64,000 nucleotides of DNA from the NCBI RefSeq assembly GCF_003429005.1, contig NZ_QVQV01000001.1, positions 372,001 to 436,000 on the forward strand, read 5' to 3'. The DNA is from Paraburkholderia sp. DHOC27 (lineage in GTDB: Bacteria > Pseudomonadota > Gammaproteobacteria > Burkholderiales > Burkholderiaceae). The notes below the pieces were generated by a model. That model made no database searches. It worked only from the letters and a program-made list of their open reading frames with translations, and was not told the origin of the DNA. Below are positions 36,577 to 45,643 of the stretch, in pieces (the first letter of the stretch is position 1; each line of letters begins with the position of its first letter). The position numbers and the translations under genes were made by a program.

Positions 36577-37128
36577 ATGGCACTCACTTCTGAGCAAGCG
36601 TCGCAGGCCCTGCGTGATCTCGAAGCAGTCAGTCAGCGCAGCGGCAAGCTCTATCGTTATCAACGCACCGCGCCCATGCTGATCCTGTGGGGCGTAATCT
36701 GGATCGTCGGTTTTGGCGCAACCCAACTGGCGCCGGCACGCGCCGGCTGGCTCTGGATTGTGCTCGACATCGCCGGCGTGCTCGGTTGCATCTATCTCGG
36801 CCGGCGCGGCCACGCCGACGCCTCCGCCAGCCAGTCGTGGCGCTGGCTCGGGACCATCGCGGCCATCGGCGCGTTTTACGTGCTGGCGCTCACCATCCTG
36901 CAGCCCACCAGCGGCGCTCAGGTGGCGGCGTTCATCGGCTTGCTCGTCGCGATGTTCTACGTGCTCGCTGGCCTGTGGATCGGCGTGCGGCTCGCCATCA
37001 TCGGCCTAGCGCTCGCCGTGCTGACGGTGTTCGGCTACTACATGCTGCCGGCGTATTTCGCGCTCTGGATGGCGGTGGTCGGCGGCGGCGCGCTGATTCT
37101 GGCGGGACTCTGGTTGCGGACGGCCTGA
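36577..37128 (+). CDS. Multi-pass membrane protein of unknown function, paired with winged-helix regulator
   Basis: 183 residues. After a soluble N-terminal helix (SEQASQALRDLEAVSQRSGK) there are about five to six transmembrane segments from residue 30 to the end (LILWGVIWIVGFGATQL, IVLDIAGVLGCIYLG and others). I do not recognise a family. Its stop codon abuts the ATG of the winged-helix gene, so the two are co-translated. By analogy with other such pairs it could be a sensor or a regulated membrane component. Confidence 0.8.
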   Translation: MALTSEQASQALRDLEAVSQRSGKLYRYQRTAPMLILWGVIWIVGFGATQLAPARAGWLWIVLDIAGVLGCIYLGRRGHADASASQSWRWLGTIAAIGAFYVLALTILQPTSGAQVAAFIGLLVAMFYVLAGLWIGVRLAIIGLALAVLTVFGYYMLPAYFALWMAVVGGGALILAGLWLRTA

Positions 37129-37425
37129 ATGGACCAACTGGACGAAACCATTCATCAGCCGGTTCGCCTGAAGATCATGGCCGCGCTGAAAGCGTTGCCG
37201 AATCGCGAGGCGATTGAATTTGTCCGGCTGCGGGCCATCGTGGATGCGACAGAGGGCAATCTCGGCGCGCATCTCGCCACGCTGGAGAAGTGCGGCTACA
37301 TCGAGATCAACAAGGACTTCGTCGGCAAGAAGCCGCGCACGCGCGTGGCGCTGACCGCAGCCGGACGGCGCGCGTTCGAGCAATACGTCGATTATTTGCG
37401 CGGCATTCTCGACGGCACGTCTTGA
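37129..37425 (+). CDS. Winged-helix DNA-binding regulator
   Basis: 98 residues, a single winged helix of the small ArsR/MarR-like kind that lacks other domains: RLKIMAALKALPNREAIEFV, RAIVDATEGNLGAHLATLEK then CGYIEINKDFVGKKPRTRVA and LTAAGRRAFEQYVDYL. It begins directly after the stop of the membrane-protein gene and probably represses their common promoter at the palindrome upstream. Confidence 0.87.
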   Translation: MDQLDETIHQPVRLKIMAALKALPNREAIEFVRLRAIVDATEGNLGAHLATLEKCGYIEINKDFVGKKPRTRVALTAAGRRAFEQYVDYLRGILDGTS

Positions 37426-37471
37426 GGCTTAGCGGGCACGCGTCGTCATGTGTGCATGGCGGCGCTGCGCG

Positions 37472-37891
37472 TTAAAACTCGACCGGCGCGAAGTCTTCCT
37501 TGCCCACATCGCACAGCGGGCAGCGCCAGTCCGCGGGCACATCGGCCCAACGCGTGCCGGGCGCAATCCCTTCTTCGGGCAGGCCAGCGGCCTCGTCGTA
37601 GATCCAGCCGCAGATCACGCAGACCCATTGCTTGAAGTCATCGGCTGAGGTTGCATTGGCTTGCGTTGCGCCGCTTGCTGCATCAGCGGTGCGCAGGGAA
37701 TCGGCGTGATCGAGACTAACGACCAGCGGCGCGGCCGTGCGCGCACTGTTGCTGGCCAGGTGCGACCGCAAGGTCTCGAGCAGCGTCTGTGCTTCGGCCA
37801 GCGTGAGGTCGATCCAGTAGGGATCGCCGGCTCCATCGTTCAGGCGTTGTGGCGCAAACTGGATTTCTAAGGCAACGCCCTTTTTATACAT
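37472..37891 (-). CDS. Rubredoxin with N-terminal extension
   Basis: 139 residues. The C-terminal 52 form a rubredoxin: WVCVICGWIYDEAAG and WRCPLCDVGKEDF supply the four Cys that hold one iron. The first 85 residues are an extra domain with no Cys that contains IDLTLAEAQTLLETLRSHL and a low-complexity Ala/Thr/Ser linker. Rubredoxins pass electrons to alkane hydroxylases or to oxygen/peroxide reductases; no such partner is adjacent. Convergent with the winged-helix gene. Confidence 0.9.
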   Translation of the reverse strand: MYKKGVALEIQFAPQRLNDGAGDPYWIDLTLAEAQTLLETLRSHLASNSARTAAPLVVSLDHADSLRTADAASGATQANATSADDFKQWVCVICGWIYDEAAGLPEEGIAPGTRWADVPADWRCPLCDVGKEDFAPVEF

Positions 37892-38062
37892 GAGTAACCG
37901 TATTCGGACGACCGGCGTTCATCGCGAGTCGCATGGTAAATGGACCCGTATTATCGCCGCCTGCCCGCGCCGCATTAGCGACGTCACGGAGATGGATTGT
38001 TTCCTGTGAGTGGGTAAATGGGTACGCCGCTCGCGGACAAGGTCCGGATCGACACCATGCGA

Positions 38063-38524
38063 TTACACCCACCCGTCGATTTTCAGACCGCTGCTCTGTT
38101 CCGCCTCTTCGCGTGACACTGCGCGCACGGTTTGCCCGAAGCTCCACACATGACCTTCGGGGTCGCGCGCAGCGTAGACGCGGTCGCCGTAGAACTGATC
38201 GGCGGGTTCGCGCGTGATCACGGCACCCGCTGCGCGCGCCCGGGCGCAATGCTCGTCGAGACCTTCGCGCAACTGCACGTGGATCGCTTGCGTGTTCTTG
38301 CCGCCAACATCGCTGGGGCTCGCCTGATCGTCCGACCATGCGCTACAGACCATCACATAGCCATCGCCAAAACGCATTTCCGAATGACCAAGACGTCCTT
38401 CGTTGTCCGTCACAACGAATTGCCTTTCAAAACCGAATGCTTTCTCGAGCCAGTCCAATGCAGCGAAAGGGTCTTTGTAAAAGACCGCAGAGCCTAATGA
38501 AGGACGTTGATAAGGCTCATTCAT
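38063..38524 (-). CDS. VOC superfamily (glyoxalase/bleomycin resistance-like) protein
   Basis: 153 residues with paired beta-alpha-beta-beta-beta units: FYKDPFAALDWLEKAFGFER, GHSEMRFGDGYVMVCS and DRVYAARDPEGHVWSFGQTV. It is the PhnB-like/VOC type often of unknown substrate. The ATG at 38524 has GGAGG upstream. It is divergent from the diguanylate cyclase gene. Confidence 0.88.
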   Translation of the reverse strand: MNEPYQRPSLGSAVFYKDPFAALDWLEKAFGFERQFVVTDNEGRLGHSEMRFGDGYVMVCSAWSDDQASPSDVGGKNTQAIHVQLREGLDEHCARARAAGAVITREPADQFYGDRVYAARDPEGHVWSFGQTVRAVSREEAEQSSGLKIDGWV

Positions 38525-38687
38525 GATTCGCCTCCATGCATAAACTGTCAGATTGGCATTCCACAATGTAGTGAAATGAAGTTGCAAGTCAAGCAGTAAT
38601 ACTTTTGTTTTTCGAGGCTTCCGCACTGAATGACGTCAATGCCTCGTAAAATCGCTGTCGCGGAATAACAAGCGAGGGGATGGTGAC

Positions 38688-39761
38688 ATGGGGTGGTTCG
38701 ATAAGGACGTGTGGCATGGGCCGACCGTCATCGGAATCTACGAAACGCAGCCTGAGAAGGAACAGGCGGTTTTTCGGACCATCCTCGGCAGCCTGGCGCT
38801 GCTCGCCTATGCCATCGTCGCGGTGCCTCATCTAAATGCGGCTCGCATCAACACGATGCTGGTGATGGCCGTCTACGTGGCTTACGGCGCGCTAACATGG
38901 CTCACGGTGCGTGTGCATCCCCGCACGTCGTTGCCGCGGCTGATGCTCACCACCATTCTCGACCAGTGCCTCGTCTTTACCGCCCTCGCGCTGGGTGGCC
39001 GCGCCGCGCTGCCGCTGCTGTTCATCGTGTTCTGGTTTCTGGTCGGCGCGGGGTGCCGATATGGCAAACGCCCGTTGATTCTCTCATGCGCAATCTCCGT
39101 AGCAGGCCTTACCGGTCTGATGATCTGGCAGCCGTGGTGGCAACACAATTACCCGGCGGGCGCGGCACTGTTGCTGGCAGTCGTGGCCTCGTCGCTCTAC
39201 CTGTTCGTGTTCGTCAACAAGCTCGAGCGTCGCGCGGCCACGGATCCGCTTACCGGTCTCCTGAATCGCGCCAGCCTGGAGCGCACCGTCGGACAGACGC
39301 AGCCGCTCGCCAAACCGGCAAACAGTACCGACGCCCTCTTCGTGATTGATCTGGACGGCTTCAAGAAGGTCAACGATTCGTTCGGCCATTCAGCCGGCGA
39401 CGACCTGTTGCAGCAATTCGCCCAGGCACTGCTCGCACTCAGCCGGCGTGGCGATGCCGTAGCGCGTCTGGGCGGCGACGAGTTCGTGGTGTTTGCCCGT
39501 CAGGTGGCAGGCCACACCGGTGCGACCGCGATAGCCGAACGCATCCACGTCGCGACGGAGTCCATCCGGTTCGCCGCGGGCAATCCAGTCAACGTATCGG
39601 CCAGCATCGGCGTCTATCTGCGCGCGGAGGCTGCGCGCACCCAGAAGCTGGACGTGACGCGCGCCTTTCGCCTCGCGGACTACGCCATGTACTCCGCCAA
39701 GGCACGCGGCCCGAGACAAACGGTATTCGCCGACGAGTGGGCGCAGATGGAATCGGCCTGA
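38688..39761 (+). CDS. Membrane-bound diguanylate cyclase (GGDEF)
   Basis: 357 residues. Five or six membrane helices occupy residues 30-180; the GGDEF domain begins RRAATDPLTGLLNRASLERT and has the active-site loop ARLGGDEFVVF. An inhibitory I-site RRGD sits five residues before it, so product inhibition by c-di-GMP is likely. It makes c-di-GMP from two GTP in response to an unknown signal. GAGGGGA precedes the ATG. Confidence 0.93.
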   Translation: MGWFDKDVWHGPTVIGIYETQPEKEQAVFRTILGSLALLAYAIVAVPHLNAARINTMLVMAVYVAYGALTWLTVRVHPRTSLPRLMLTTILDQCLVFTALALGGRAALPLLFIVFWFLVGAGCRYGKRPLILSCAISVAGLTGLMIWQPWWQHNYPAGAALLLAVVASSLYLFVFVNKLERRAATDPLTGLLNRASLERTVGQTQPLAKPANSTDALFVIDLDGFKKVNDSFGHSAGDDLLQQFAQALLALSRRGDAVARLGGDEFVVFARQVAGHTGATAIAERIHVATESIRFAAGNPVNVSASIGVYLRAEAARTQKLDVTRAFRLADYAMYSAKARGPRQTVFADEWAQMESA

Positions 39762-40188
39762 AACGGAAAAAAGCACCGCTTGATTGGCCAGGTGTGCGCA
39801 TCGCGATTTGTGAAGCAAATATTATTGTCCAGACCATTCTCCAGATAGAATCGCGAGCACCGTTCAGGCGTAAAACGTACAGTAAAAACGTGCGCGCACT
39901 GACCTCAATACATCATCACTGACCACATCCAACGATGAGTGGAAGCCCGGCACGCGTTTCGATCACATCGAAGCGGGTTGCTCAAAAGAGGCGCAAACGT
40001 TTTCCTCGTCCTCCGCCTCTCGCGCGCACCAGATCATGTAGATGAACTGATTAATTGCGTTCAAGTTTTCTCTATCCATGCCGTAACTGAGTTGAGGTGG
40101 AATTCAGCGATCGTTGCCAGGCAACAAGCCGTGAGGGCCTGCCTTTCTAAAAACTTTCGCCCGCCTTTCTTATTCTGGGGGTCCAACC
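39762..40188. other. Gene-free stretch between two diguanylate cyclase genes
   Basis: About 430 bp, lower in G+C at the left (ATTATTGTCC, GTACAGTAAAAACG near 39876). It probably holds the promoter and leader of the second cyclase gene. I see no coding frame with support and no RNA gene. Confidence 0.5.
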
Positions 40189-41703
40189 GTGCGCCGCCCG
40201 CCGCTGAGAATTTTCGTGCTGATCGCGTGTACTTTCGTATGCCTGCATGCGATGGTGCTCGTCGTGTTTCGCGCCCAGGCCACGCTCGTGACCTATCCGT
40301 TTCTGCTGCTCTGTCCGAGCCTCGTGATCGCGGCCAGCTTCTGGCGCGCGCGGCAGGTGGAACGCAAGTCCCGCTCAGCATGGATTCTGCTCAGCCTCGG
40401 CATGTTCATCTGGCTATGCGGCATGATCCTGAGCGCCTGGGAAGATCTGTTCGTGCATATGCCGATCAGCGTCGCGTGGTTTTCCGACGTGTGCTTCTTT
40501 CTCTTCGACGTGCCCATTCTGCTGGCCATCTCATCGGTGTCAGCGGAGCAGACCATTCCGTTCTTTGTCTGGATGGACGGACTTCAGGCGCTGCTCACCG
40601 GCTACCTGACCTACATCACGATTTTTTCCGTTACGCCGTTTTCCGGCGCAGCGCTCGCACCGGTTTCCATCACGACCCTGCTGCTGACCTACAAGGTCGA
40701 AAACGTGATTCTCGCGGTGGCGTCCACCTTGCGCCTGCTCGCGCAGCCACGCGGACCGGAACGCCGGTTCTACGCGATTCTCTGCGCGTACCTGTGGATG
40801 TTCGGCGTGATGGCATGGATCTACAACGACCTCGCGGTCACCACGGACGGTCACAATCTGATCGACCTGATGGTCGACGTGCCGTTCCTGTTCCTGAGCG
40901 TGGCCATCATCGCGCCTATCTCGCCGCAGACTGAAACGGCGCAGTTCGCGCAGAAAAACCGCCTGGCCGTGATCATCGAAAACGTCAGCCCGATCTTTTA
41001 TACGGTTGCGTTGCTGGCGCTCAGCATGTCCGTCATGCGCCAGCATTTCTATGCGGGCACGATTGGCGTATTCACCGCACTCGTGGTGTACGCGGTCCGC
41101 ATGTCGACGCTGCAAGGGCGGCATCTGCGCGTCCAGCAGCAATTGCACGAGGCACATGATCGTCTCGAAGCCATTGCGTTGACGGACGGCTTGACCAACA
41201 CGGCCAACCGCCGCTGTTTCGATCAGACGCTGGTGGTCGAATGGAACCGCGCCGTGCGCAATCAGAATCCGCTCGCGCTACTGCTGGTCGATATTGATTA
41301 CTTCAAGCAGCTCAACGACCGGTACGGTCATCCCGCCGGCGACAAATGCCTGGTTTCGATTGCCGCGGCCCTGCAATCCACCTTGCCGCGCGGCGGGGAT
41401 CTGCTCGCGCGTTACGGCGGCGAAGAGTTCGCGGTGATTCTGCCGGGCACGGACGACGGCGGCGCGCGCGTCGTTGCGACGCGCATGCAGGACGCGATCC
41501 GCTCGCTCAACATCCGCAATGAGACGCAAACGGGCACGTTCGTGACGGTCAGCATCGGCGTCGCGGTTTTCACTTCGTCGCACGCCGACGCCGACGAGAT
41601 TGTCGAAGCGGCCGACCAGGCGCTTTATCGTGCGAAAGCGCATGGCCGCAACCGGGTCGAATCAATCACGCAGAGCGAACATCTGCGGGAACGGCTCTGC
41701 TGA
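40189..41703 (+). CDS. Membrane-bound diguanylate cyclase (GGDEF), nine-helix sensor
   Basis: 504 residues. The N-terminal 300 residues form about nine hydrophobic helices of a membrane sensor; a short coiled coil leads into the cyclase domain starting AIALTDGLTNTANRRCFDQT. The active site is ARYGGEEFAVI with an RGGD I-site upstream, so it should be active and feedback inhibited. The start is a GTG at 40189 with GGGGGT before it. It follows the other cyclase after 427 bp. Confidence 0.92.
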   Translation: MRRPPLRIFVLIACTFVCLHAMVLVVFRAQATLVTYPFLLLCPSLVIAASFWRARQVERKSRSAWILLSLGMFIWLCGMILSAWEDLFVHMPISVAWFSDVCFFLFDVPILLAISSVSAEQTIPFFVWMDGLQALLTGYLTYITIFSVTPFSGAALAPVSITTLLLTYKVENVILAVASTLRLLAQPRGPERRFYAILCAYLWMFGVMAWIYNDLAVTTDGHNLIDLMVDVPFLFLSVAIIAPISPQTETAQFAQKNRLAVIIENVSPIFYTVALLALSMSVMRQHFYAGTIGVFTALVVYAVRMSTLQGRHLRVQQQLHEAHDRLEAIALTDGLTNTANRRCFDQTLVVEWNRAVRNQNPLALLLVDIDYFKQLNDRYGHPAGDKCLVSIAAALQSTLPRGGDLLARYGGEEFAVILPGTDDGGARVVATRMQDAIRSLNIRNETQTGTFVTVSIGVAVFTSSHADADEIVEAADQALYRAKAHGRNRVESITQSEHLRERLC

Positions 41704-41733
41704 TGCGCGAGCCGGTCAGCAGGAACATCGCGC

Positions 41734-42135
41734 TCAATGTCCGGACAACAAAACGTTGGCAATGACACCGGTCGCGATGGCCGCGAGCACGTAATCGCCG
41801 TTCACACCCACCCATTGATAGCCACGCGGCGGCGCTTGCAGGCCATGCTCGTGCCAGTCGTCGACCACGTAGTTGCGATCGCGATACTCGGTGGGCAGGC
41901 GCTCGCCCTTGTGCCAGTCGTTGTGCGGAACCGGGCCGCCCGGGCCGCCGTGCGATGCTTCATGCACCGGTCCACCGCCGTGCGGGCCACCGTGCGGACC
42001 GCCATGCCCTGGGTTGCCGCCTTGATGATGAGGCTGACCGCCACCATGATTATCGTCGTGAGGTTGCGCGAATGCGGCACCCGAAGCGCCGAGTAACGAA
42101 GCGATCAACAACGGAGCGATGATTTTCGATTTCAT
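41734..42135 (-). CDS. RcnB-like periplasmic protein, His/Gly-rich
   Basis: 133 residues. Signal peptide ending GAAFA before QPHDDNHGGGQPHHQGG; the mature N-terminus is a His/Gly-rich metal-binding tail (residues 25-70), followed by the RcnB core WHKGERLPTEYRDRNYVVDD then WHEHGLQAPPRGYQWVGVNG and a C-terminal hydrophobic helix. RcnB-type proteins affect nickel/cobalt handling in the periplasm. No RcnA exporter is near. Confidence 0.85.
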   Translation of the reverse strand: MKSKIIAPLLIASLLGASGAAFAQPHDDNHGGGQPHHQGGNPGHGGPHGGPHGGGPVHEASHGGPGGPVPHNDWHKGERLPTEYRDRNYVVDDWHEHGLQAPPRGYQWVGVNGDYVLAAIATGVIANVLLSGH

Positions 42136-42590
42136 GTTTGAGCCTTAAAAAATGCACGGAAAACGGTCAGGCGCCCAGTGCTGCTCATGCTTCGAAGCGC
42201 CCGCCGATACTGCGGGGTGATACCACGCGACGTCATGCAAGCTGCGATGCGTAGACCGTCTGCGTGCGCAAATCATGTCACAGACGTTAGTCGTCCGACA
42301 AAATTCAGGGCAGCCCATCATGCAAATGCGCCGCGACACGCGCGTGTCAGGCGCGACGATACTCGATGCGATCGGTAAATTGCACCGCATCACGCGCATT
42401 CGGAACGTTCCGATCGGCAATATGGAAACTTCTCACATTGTCCTGAAAATACTATGATCGACCGGGCGCAGCCCGTCGAGGCGCGTGCGCTTCGCGCTTT
42501 GCGTCGCTTTACAGCGGATAGCGGCATTCGTTGCTAACGCATGGAAAGCGACGCGGGTTATCTCCGCGAGGCGCTGGATATGGAGATCAT
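42136..42590. other. Gene-free stretch between RcnB-like and otsA genes
   Basis: About 455 bp. It contains the divergent promoter regions of the RcnB-like gene and otsA. Several short frames are open but none has a ribosome-binding site or recognisable product. No hairpin with a T-run was found. Confidence 0.5.
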
Positions 42591-43988
42591 GTGAGCCGTC
42601 TTGTTGTCGTTTCAAATCGTATTGCCGACCCGCGTAAGGCTGCAGCCGGTGGACTGGCCGTGGCCGTCAAGGAAAGCCTGCAACGCACCGGTGGCCTCTG
42701 GTTTGGCTGGAGCGGAAAGATCCGCGATACCCCGGATTCCTCGCCTGAACATAACGATGTTCAGATTCAAACCGCGCACAACGTCACGCTCGCCACGGTG
42801 GATCTGAGTCAGCAGGACTACGATTCGTACTACCTGGGTTATGCGAACGGCGTTTTATGGCCCGTGTTTCACTACCGGCTCGATCTGGCGAATTTCGACA
42901 CGCGCTTCGCAGCGGGTTACCGCCGCGTGAACCAGATGTTTGCGCGCAAGCTGAAAGCCCTGCTGAAGCCCGACGATGTGATCTGGGTGCACGACTATCA
43001 CCTGATTCCGCTTGCCGCCGAATTGCGCGCAATGGGCTGCAGCAATCGCATTGGCTTCTTTCTGCATATTCCCGTGCCGCCGCCGCTCATCATGGCGGCG
43101 CTGCCTGAACATGAATGGCTGATGCGCTCGCTGTTTGCGTACGACCTCGTGGGTCTGCAAACCGAAGCCGACGTCACCCACTTCACGCACTACGTCGAGG
43201 CCGAAGCGAACGCCCAGCCCATCGGCACGAACGAACTGCGGGCCTTCAACCGGACCTTGCGGGTGGGTGCGTATCCCATTGGGATCGACGTGGATGAATT
43301 CGAAGCGCTCGCCAATGGCAAGGAAGGGCGCGACATGTTCGCCAGAATGCGTGAAGAGTATTCGCGACGGCGTCTGCTGCTGGGTGTGGACCGGCTCGAC
43401 TACTCGAAAGGCCTGCCGCAGCGCGTCCATGCGTTCCGTGAACTGCTCGCCAACTATCCGGAGAACCGCAACAGCGCGACGCTGATCCAGATTGCCTCGC
43501 CGAGCCGCGAAAACGTCGATGCGTATGAGGTGTTGCGTCGGCAGATGGATAGCCTGTGCGGCGAGATCAACGGCGACTATGGCGAACTGGACTGGATGCC
43601 GGTTCGCTACATTCACCGCAACGTGGCGCGCAAACGTCTGCCTGGCCTGTATCGCGCCAGCCGCGTTGCGCTGGTCACGCCGTTACGCGACGGCATGAAC
43701 CTGGTAGCCAAGGAATTCATCGCCGCGCAGGACCCGGCCGATCCCGGCATGCTGGTGCTGTCGCGCTTTGCGGGTGTGGCCGAGCAGTTGAAGGAAGCGC
43801 TGCTGGTCAATCCGTACGACACGCAGGGCACCGCGCACGCCATCCAGAAGGCGCTCACCATGCCGCTCGAAGAACGCGTCCAGCGGCACGCAACCTTGTT
43901 GAAGCGCATCCGCGACAAAGACGTGCACTGGTGGTCGTCGACTTTCCTCAAGGACCTCGAAGCAACGCCGCGCAGCGAGGAAAGCTGA
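42591..43988 (+). CDS. otsA: Alpha,alpha-trehalose-phosphate synthase (UDP-forming)
   Basis: 465 residues of the GT20 family, cytoplasmic. It joins UDP-glucose and glucose 6-phosphate to trehalose 6-phosphate for osmo- and desiccation protection. Motifs: VSNRIADPRKAAAGGLAVAV (with the glycines for substrate), WVHDYHLIPLAAELRAMG, GVDRLDYSKGLPQRVHAF and LVTPLRDGMNLVAKEF. I start it at the GTG at 42591 (GGAGATCAT before it), so it begins with VSRLVVVSNR. The phosphatase OtsB is not adjacent; it ends 2 bp from the selA stop, convergent. Confidence 0.94.
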   Translation: MSRLVVVSNRIADPRKAAAGGLAVAVKESLQRTGGLWFGWSGKIRDTPDSSPEHNDVQIQTAHNVTLATVDLSQQDYDSYYLGYANGVLWPVFHYRLDLANFDTRFAAGYRRVNQMFARKLKALLKPDDVIWVHDYHLIPLAAELRAMGCSNRIGFFLHIPVPPPLIMAALPEHEWLMRSLFAYDLVGLQTEADVTHFTHYVEAEANAQPIGTNELRAFNRTLRVGAYPIGIDVDEFEALANGKEGRDMFARMREEYSRRRLLLGVDRLDYSKGLPQRVHAFRELLANYPENRNSATLIQIASPSRENVDAYEVLRRQMDSLCGEINGDYGELDWMPVRYIHRNVARKRLPGLYRASRVALVTPLRDGMNLVAKEFIAAQDPADPGMLVLSRFAGVAEQLKEALLVNPYDTQGTAHAIQKALTMPLEERVQRHATLLKRIRDKDVHWWSSTFLKDLEATPRSEES

Positions 43989-43990
43989 GT

Positions 43991-45424
43991 TTATTCGCTG
44001 GATGCAGCGGCGTTGCCGACGGGCTGGAGTTGCTGGAGTTGCTTGAACTGGCCCGCGAACGCCGCCTCGTCTTCCAGGCATCGCAAGTCGAGCAGCAGGC
44101 GGTTATCCGCAATCCGCCCAATCACCGGGACAGGCAGTTCTCGAAGCCGCGTGGCCAGTGTATTGAGCGCGGCGCCTGATCTCGCTTCGTGATGGCTGAT
44201 CGCGAGCGCCGCGCTGGGGATCACATCCACGGGCAGCGAGCCGCTGCCCACCTGGCTGCGCGCGGGCAGCACTTCCACCCGCCACGCAGCGCCGAGCGCC
44301 GCTGCAACCACTGGCTGCAAGCGCGCCGCCAACGCTTCGATCTCCGCCAGCGGACGCGTCAACAGACGCAGCGTGGGAATGTCGCGCAGCAGATGTTCAG
44401 GATTGCGATACGACAGCAACGTTGCTTCCAACGCGGCGAGCGTCAGCTTGGACACCCGCAACGCGCGCTTCATGGGATGCCGCTTGATGCGCTCGATCAG
44501 CGCCTTCTTGCCCACGATCAAGCCCGCCTGCGGGCCGCCGAGCAGCTTGTCGCCGCTGAAGGTCACGATGTCGGCACCGCTTGCGATCACCTCGCGCACG
44601 ATCGGCTCCTTCGGCAACCCGTACGCCGTGAGGTCGATCAGACTGCCCGCGCCGAGATCGATGAGAAACGGCAAATCGTGCGCATGCGCAATATCGGCCA
44701 CCTCGGGCTCGCTCACCTGCGTGACGAATCCCTCGATCTTGTAGTTGCTGGTGTGGACCTTCATCAGCGCCGCGGTGTTCGGACCAATGGCACGCTGATA
44801 GTCCGCAGGATGCGTGCGATTCGTGGTGCCAATCTCGACCAGCCGCGCGCCTGCACTGCGCATGACATCCGGAATGCGAAACGCGCCGCCAATTTCAACC
44901 AGTTCGCCGCGTGACAGCACCACGTCTTTTTCGTAGGCCAATGCGGCGAGCACTAGCAGCACAGCGGCGGCATTGTTGTTCACCACCGTCGCGGCTTCGG
45001 CGCCCGTCAGTTCGGTAAGCACTTCTTCGATCAGGCTATCGCGTTCGCCACGGCCGCCGCTGTCCAGGTCGAATTCGAGGTTGCAGGCTTCGCGCATGGC
45101 CATGCCCACGTGTTGCACGGCACGCTCCGAGAGCAACGCACGGCCCAGGTTGGTATGCAGCACCGTACCCGTCAGATTGAACACACGGCGCAAGGCGAAG
45201 CTGCCGCGCTGCTGCAAACGCGCGGCGACCTGTCCGGCAATTTCGTCTTCATCGGGGATTTGATAGTCCGGCTCGGACATGCGGGCGCGGTAGCTTTCGA
45301 GCACGGCGCGAATGGCCTCGATGACCGCCGTGCGTCCATGCTCCTCGCACAGATCGAGAACGCGTGGGAGACGCGCTACGCGGTCGACGGAAGGAAACGG
45401 GCTAGCGGTCTTCTGGGTCGTCAT
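43991..45424 (-). CDS. selA: L-seryl-tRNA(Sec) selenium transferase
   Basis: 477 residues, PLP-dependent enzyme that converts seryl-tRNA(Sec) to selenocysteinyl-tRNA with selenophosphate. The PLP lysine is in VTFSGDKLLGGPQAGLI; the N-terminal RRVFNLTGTVLHTNLGRALL and NNNAAAVLLVLAALA are family blocks. The ATG at 45424 is chosen because it begins the family-like MTTQKTASPFPSVDRVARLP. In most relatives selA is followed by selB; here its downstream neighbour is the convergent otsA, so selB must be elsewhere or missing. Confidence 0.94.
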   Translation of the reverse strand: MTTQKTASPFPSVDRVARLPRVLDLCEEHGRTAVIEAIRAVLESYRARMSEPDYQIPDEDEIAGQVAARLQQRGSFALRRVFNLTGTVLHTNLGRALLSERAVQHVGMAMREACNLEFDLDSGGRGERDSLIEEVLTELTGAEAATVVNNNAAAVLLVLAALAYEKDVVLSRGELVEIGGAFRIPDVMRSAGARLVEIGTTNRTHPADYQRAIGPNTAALMKVHTSNYKIEGFVTQVSEPEVADIAHAHDLPFLIDLGAGSLIDLTAYGLPKEPIVREVIASGADIVTFSGDKLLGGPQAGLIVGKKALIERIKRHPMKRALRVSKLTLAALEATLLSYRNPEHLLRDIPTLRLLTRPLAEIEALAARLQPVVAAALGAAWRVEVLPARSQVGSGSLPVDVIPSAALAISHHEARSGAALNTLATRLRELPVPVIGRIADNRLLLDLRCLEDEAAFAGQFKQLQQLQPVGNAAASSE

Positions 45425-45643
45425 GGTGTGGGCCTGGCAGACAGACTCGCCGCGCACCGTGCCGTGGAGCGTCAAAAGACTGACGACTCGCGTGAACCGA
45501 CTCGTGCGGCGTTGTGTGCACCCGGGCGACCATTCGCCCAGGCGCGTTGACTGCGCCCATTATAGTGAACGCGCCCCGCTCGCCGCATCCACCCCCCACT
45601 CGCGTGTGTTAGACAACGACGCTAACGCGTGAGACTACTGTCT

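Noticed and set aside
43991..45424. Selenoprotein or in-frame UGA near selA
   Set aside because: I found no gene in the window interrupted by an in-frame TGA with a following hairpin; selA itself is a standard frame.
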